17,771 bases of DNA from Tychonema litorale BBK16 (GTDB lineage: Bacteria; Cyanobacteriota; Cyanobacteriia; Cyanobacteriales; Microcoleaceae): contig NZ_JAKJHX010000111.1 of the NCBI RefSeq assembly GCF_021648855.1, positions 1 through 17,771 on the forward strand, written 5' to 3'. The notes under the pieces are model-generated. The model was given only the letters and a program-made list of their open reading frames with translations, was not told where the DNA came from and did not search any database. Of the stretch, positions 16,453 through 17,771 are shown piece by piece; positions within the stretch are counted from its first letter, which is position 1, and each line of letters begins with the position of its first letter. The position numbers and the translations under genes are program-made.

Positions 16453-17580
16453 ATGACTTTGGCCGAAAGACTAGCACAAGATTGGAAGTCTCGACTCGAA
16501 AAAGATTGCCCGGACGAAAATTCTAGCACTCGCCAGAGTGTCGTCCGCTGGCTGTTGGGAGGCACGCCAGATAGATTTGAAACTCTTACCCCAAATCAAT
16601 TGTCGATCGCGACTGGGGCAATGGATTTTCTCTATCGAATTTTGATTTCTCGCTATCTGGGATTAGCACCAGAACAAGCTTACCGCAACTTAATCGGGCG
16701 GTTAGGCGGTTTGGTTGTACTACGACAAAAAATCCAAGCGTGGGTGTCCTTGAGTCGTGACAGACAGCGCAGTGTCGTAGATGTCTTGCAAGAAGTGATT
16801 CAGGAAATGCTCAATTCCGATCGATATCTCCAGCAGCAAGTCGCCTGGATTGCCGAATGTACCTCAGACAGACGCCTGCGAAATTCTTTGCTGCTAGCAA
16901 GTGTAGAAGAATATTGTCTGCGCCCAATCCGCAACCAGCCCCTGTTGGTGTACCGTTTTGTCAACTACCTGCGGCGTTCTCAGCGAGGTGGATTAACCCA
17001 AGTACCATCAGGCGACTGGGTGCGATTGGTGTCGGAACAAGTTCTTCTCAATGATAAAGACGAACCAGTCAGCCTGCTAGACGAACAGGCGATGTCTGAT
17101 TATCAAGAAACTCAAGCCTGGGAAGAGAGACAAACTCAGCGGCAGATTGTCCAAGCCGAATTCGAGACTTATTTAGCAGCCCAAGTCGATCCGCTGGCCT
17201 CCCAATGGCTGCGGCTATACCTCCAAGGGCGTTCTCAGGAAGCCATAGCCGAAGCTTTGAATGTACCGATTAAGCAAATTTACCGCTTGCGGGAAAAAGT
17301 CAGCTACCACGCAATTCGGGTTTTTGCAGTCAAACAATCGCCGGAATTAGTTGCTAGCTGGCTGGAAACTTCCCTGAAAGAACACAGTTTGGGTTTAACT
17401 CCAGCCCAGTGGGAAAAATATTGGCAAAATCTCACTCCCGTTCAAAGGCAGTTGATAGAATCGCTGAAAGCAGGTAAAAGTGTAGAGGCGATCGCATCTG
17501 AACTGAAATTGAAAACTAATCAGGTCATCGGCGAGTGGAGTAAACTCTATTTAGTAGCTCAATCCCTCCGCAATGAGTGA
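16453..17580 (+). CDS. HetZ-related regulatory protein
   Basis: A 375-aa protein that resembles, from memory, the cyanobacterial HetZ-related family; HetZ itself acts early in heterocyst differentiation. The C-terminal half has the family-like layout: a helix-turn-helix candidate SQEAIAEALNVPIKQIYRLRE (about 261-281), then SWLETSLKEHSLGLTPAQW, and a second candidate SVEAIASELKLKTNQVIGEW (about 343-362). DNA binding is therefore plausible. Related proteins also occur in non-heterocystous cyanobacteria, so the gene alone does not imply heterocysts. An in-frame ATG at 16336 would add 39 residues, but they overlap the divergent glyS promoter region and look unlike protein. MTLAERLAQDW at 16453 is the better start, although only a GGGGGTGA about 20 bases upstream resembles a ribosome site. 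Confidence 0.65.
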   Translation: MTLAERLAQDWKSRLEKDCPDENSSTRQSVVRWLLGGTPDRFETLTPNQLSIATGAMDFLYRILISRYLGLAPEQAYRNLIGRLGGLVVLRQKIQAWVSLSRDRQRSVVDVLQEVIQEMLNSDRYLQQQVAWIAECTSDRRLRNSLLLASVEEYCLRPIRNQPLLVYRFVNYLRRSQRGGLTQVPSGDWVRLVSEQVLLNDKDEPVSLLDEQAMSDYQETQAWEERQTQRQIVQAEFETYLAAQVDPLASQWLRLYLQGRSQEAIAEALNVPIKQIYRLREKVSYHAIRVFAVKQSPELVASWLETSLKEHSLGLTPAQWEKYWQNLTPVQRQLIESLKAGKSVEAIASELKLKTNQVIGEWSKLYLVAQSLRNE

Positions 17581-17683
17581 CCCTGAATCAGTTACTGGTA
17601 ATTGCTAATTTTTAATTACTGTAGCATTTTGATTCTATGCTCGCTACAAATCATATCAATTACGGTGGCATCGGAATTATTAG

Positions 17684-17771
17684 AAATTAGGACACGGCAG
17701 AAATTAGGACACGGCAAAATTAGGACACGGCAAAATTAGGACACGGCAAAATTAGGACACGGCAAAATTAG
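17684..17771. repeat. 16-bp tandem repeat array, cut by the window end
   Basis: One 17-base unit (17684-17700) is followed by four 16-base units of AAATTAGGACACGGCA (17701-17764) and a partial unit that runs off the window. The AGGACACGGCA part equals the left half of the palindromic repeat at 7190. There are no spacers, so it is not a CRISPR array. Confidence 0.95.

Noticed and set aside
17684..17771. CRISPR array
   Set aside because: The 16-base units are directly adjacent with no unique spacers and there are no cas genes.

Overview
The window looks like chromosomal DNA of a filamentous, probably Microcoleus/Oscillatoria-like cyanobacterium. The signs are many GCGATCGC-type (HIP1) octamers, a cyanobacterial-type RNase P RNA, a HetZ-related regulator, a very long multi-PAS sensor kinase, and dense heptamer STRR arrays and palindromic repeats between genes. 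The lineage guess rests on overall style, not on a marker gene. No rRNA, tRNA, prophage or CRISPR array was seen.

Layout. Positions 1-195 hold repeats and possibly the right end of an IS200/IS605-type element. On the minus strand follow rnc (RNase III, 196-906), rnpB (RNase P RNA, about 997-1440), corA (Mg2+/Co2+ channel, 1464-2660), an orphan histidine kinase with seven PAS domains and one GAF domain (2761-6996), and a lone groEL (7285-8988) with a perfect CIRCE operator. From 9046 to 9445 lies a non-coding region with an unusual nested hairpin element. The plus strand then carries an ABC exporter half-transporter (9446-11194), a MAPEG membrane protein (11280-11690), and three very small uncharacterised genes (11775-12492). 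These end in a large inverted repeat shared with the convergent murD. murD (12583-13932) and glyS (14034-16316) are on the minus strand. A divergent HetZ-related gene (16453-17580) and a 16-bp tandem array close the window.

Most genes are core housekeeping: RNA processing (rnc, rnpB), protein folding (groEL), peptidoglycan precursor synthesis (murD), tRNA charging (glyS) and Mg2+ uptake (corA). The accessory parts are the sensor kinase, the exporter, the MAPEG protein, the small-gene cluster and the HetZ-related protein.

The most distinctive feature is how repeats intrude on genes. Heptamer arrays provide the stop codon of rnc and of the sensor kinase, abut the rnc start codon, form the whole leader of the ABC gene, and sit inside the RNase P RNA. 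A hairpin-rich repeat has expanded in frame inside glyS. The best candidate for something undescribed is the 226-bp element at 9105-9330. Its two arms are homologous inverted copies whose hairpin stems differ but remain paired.
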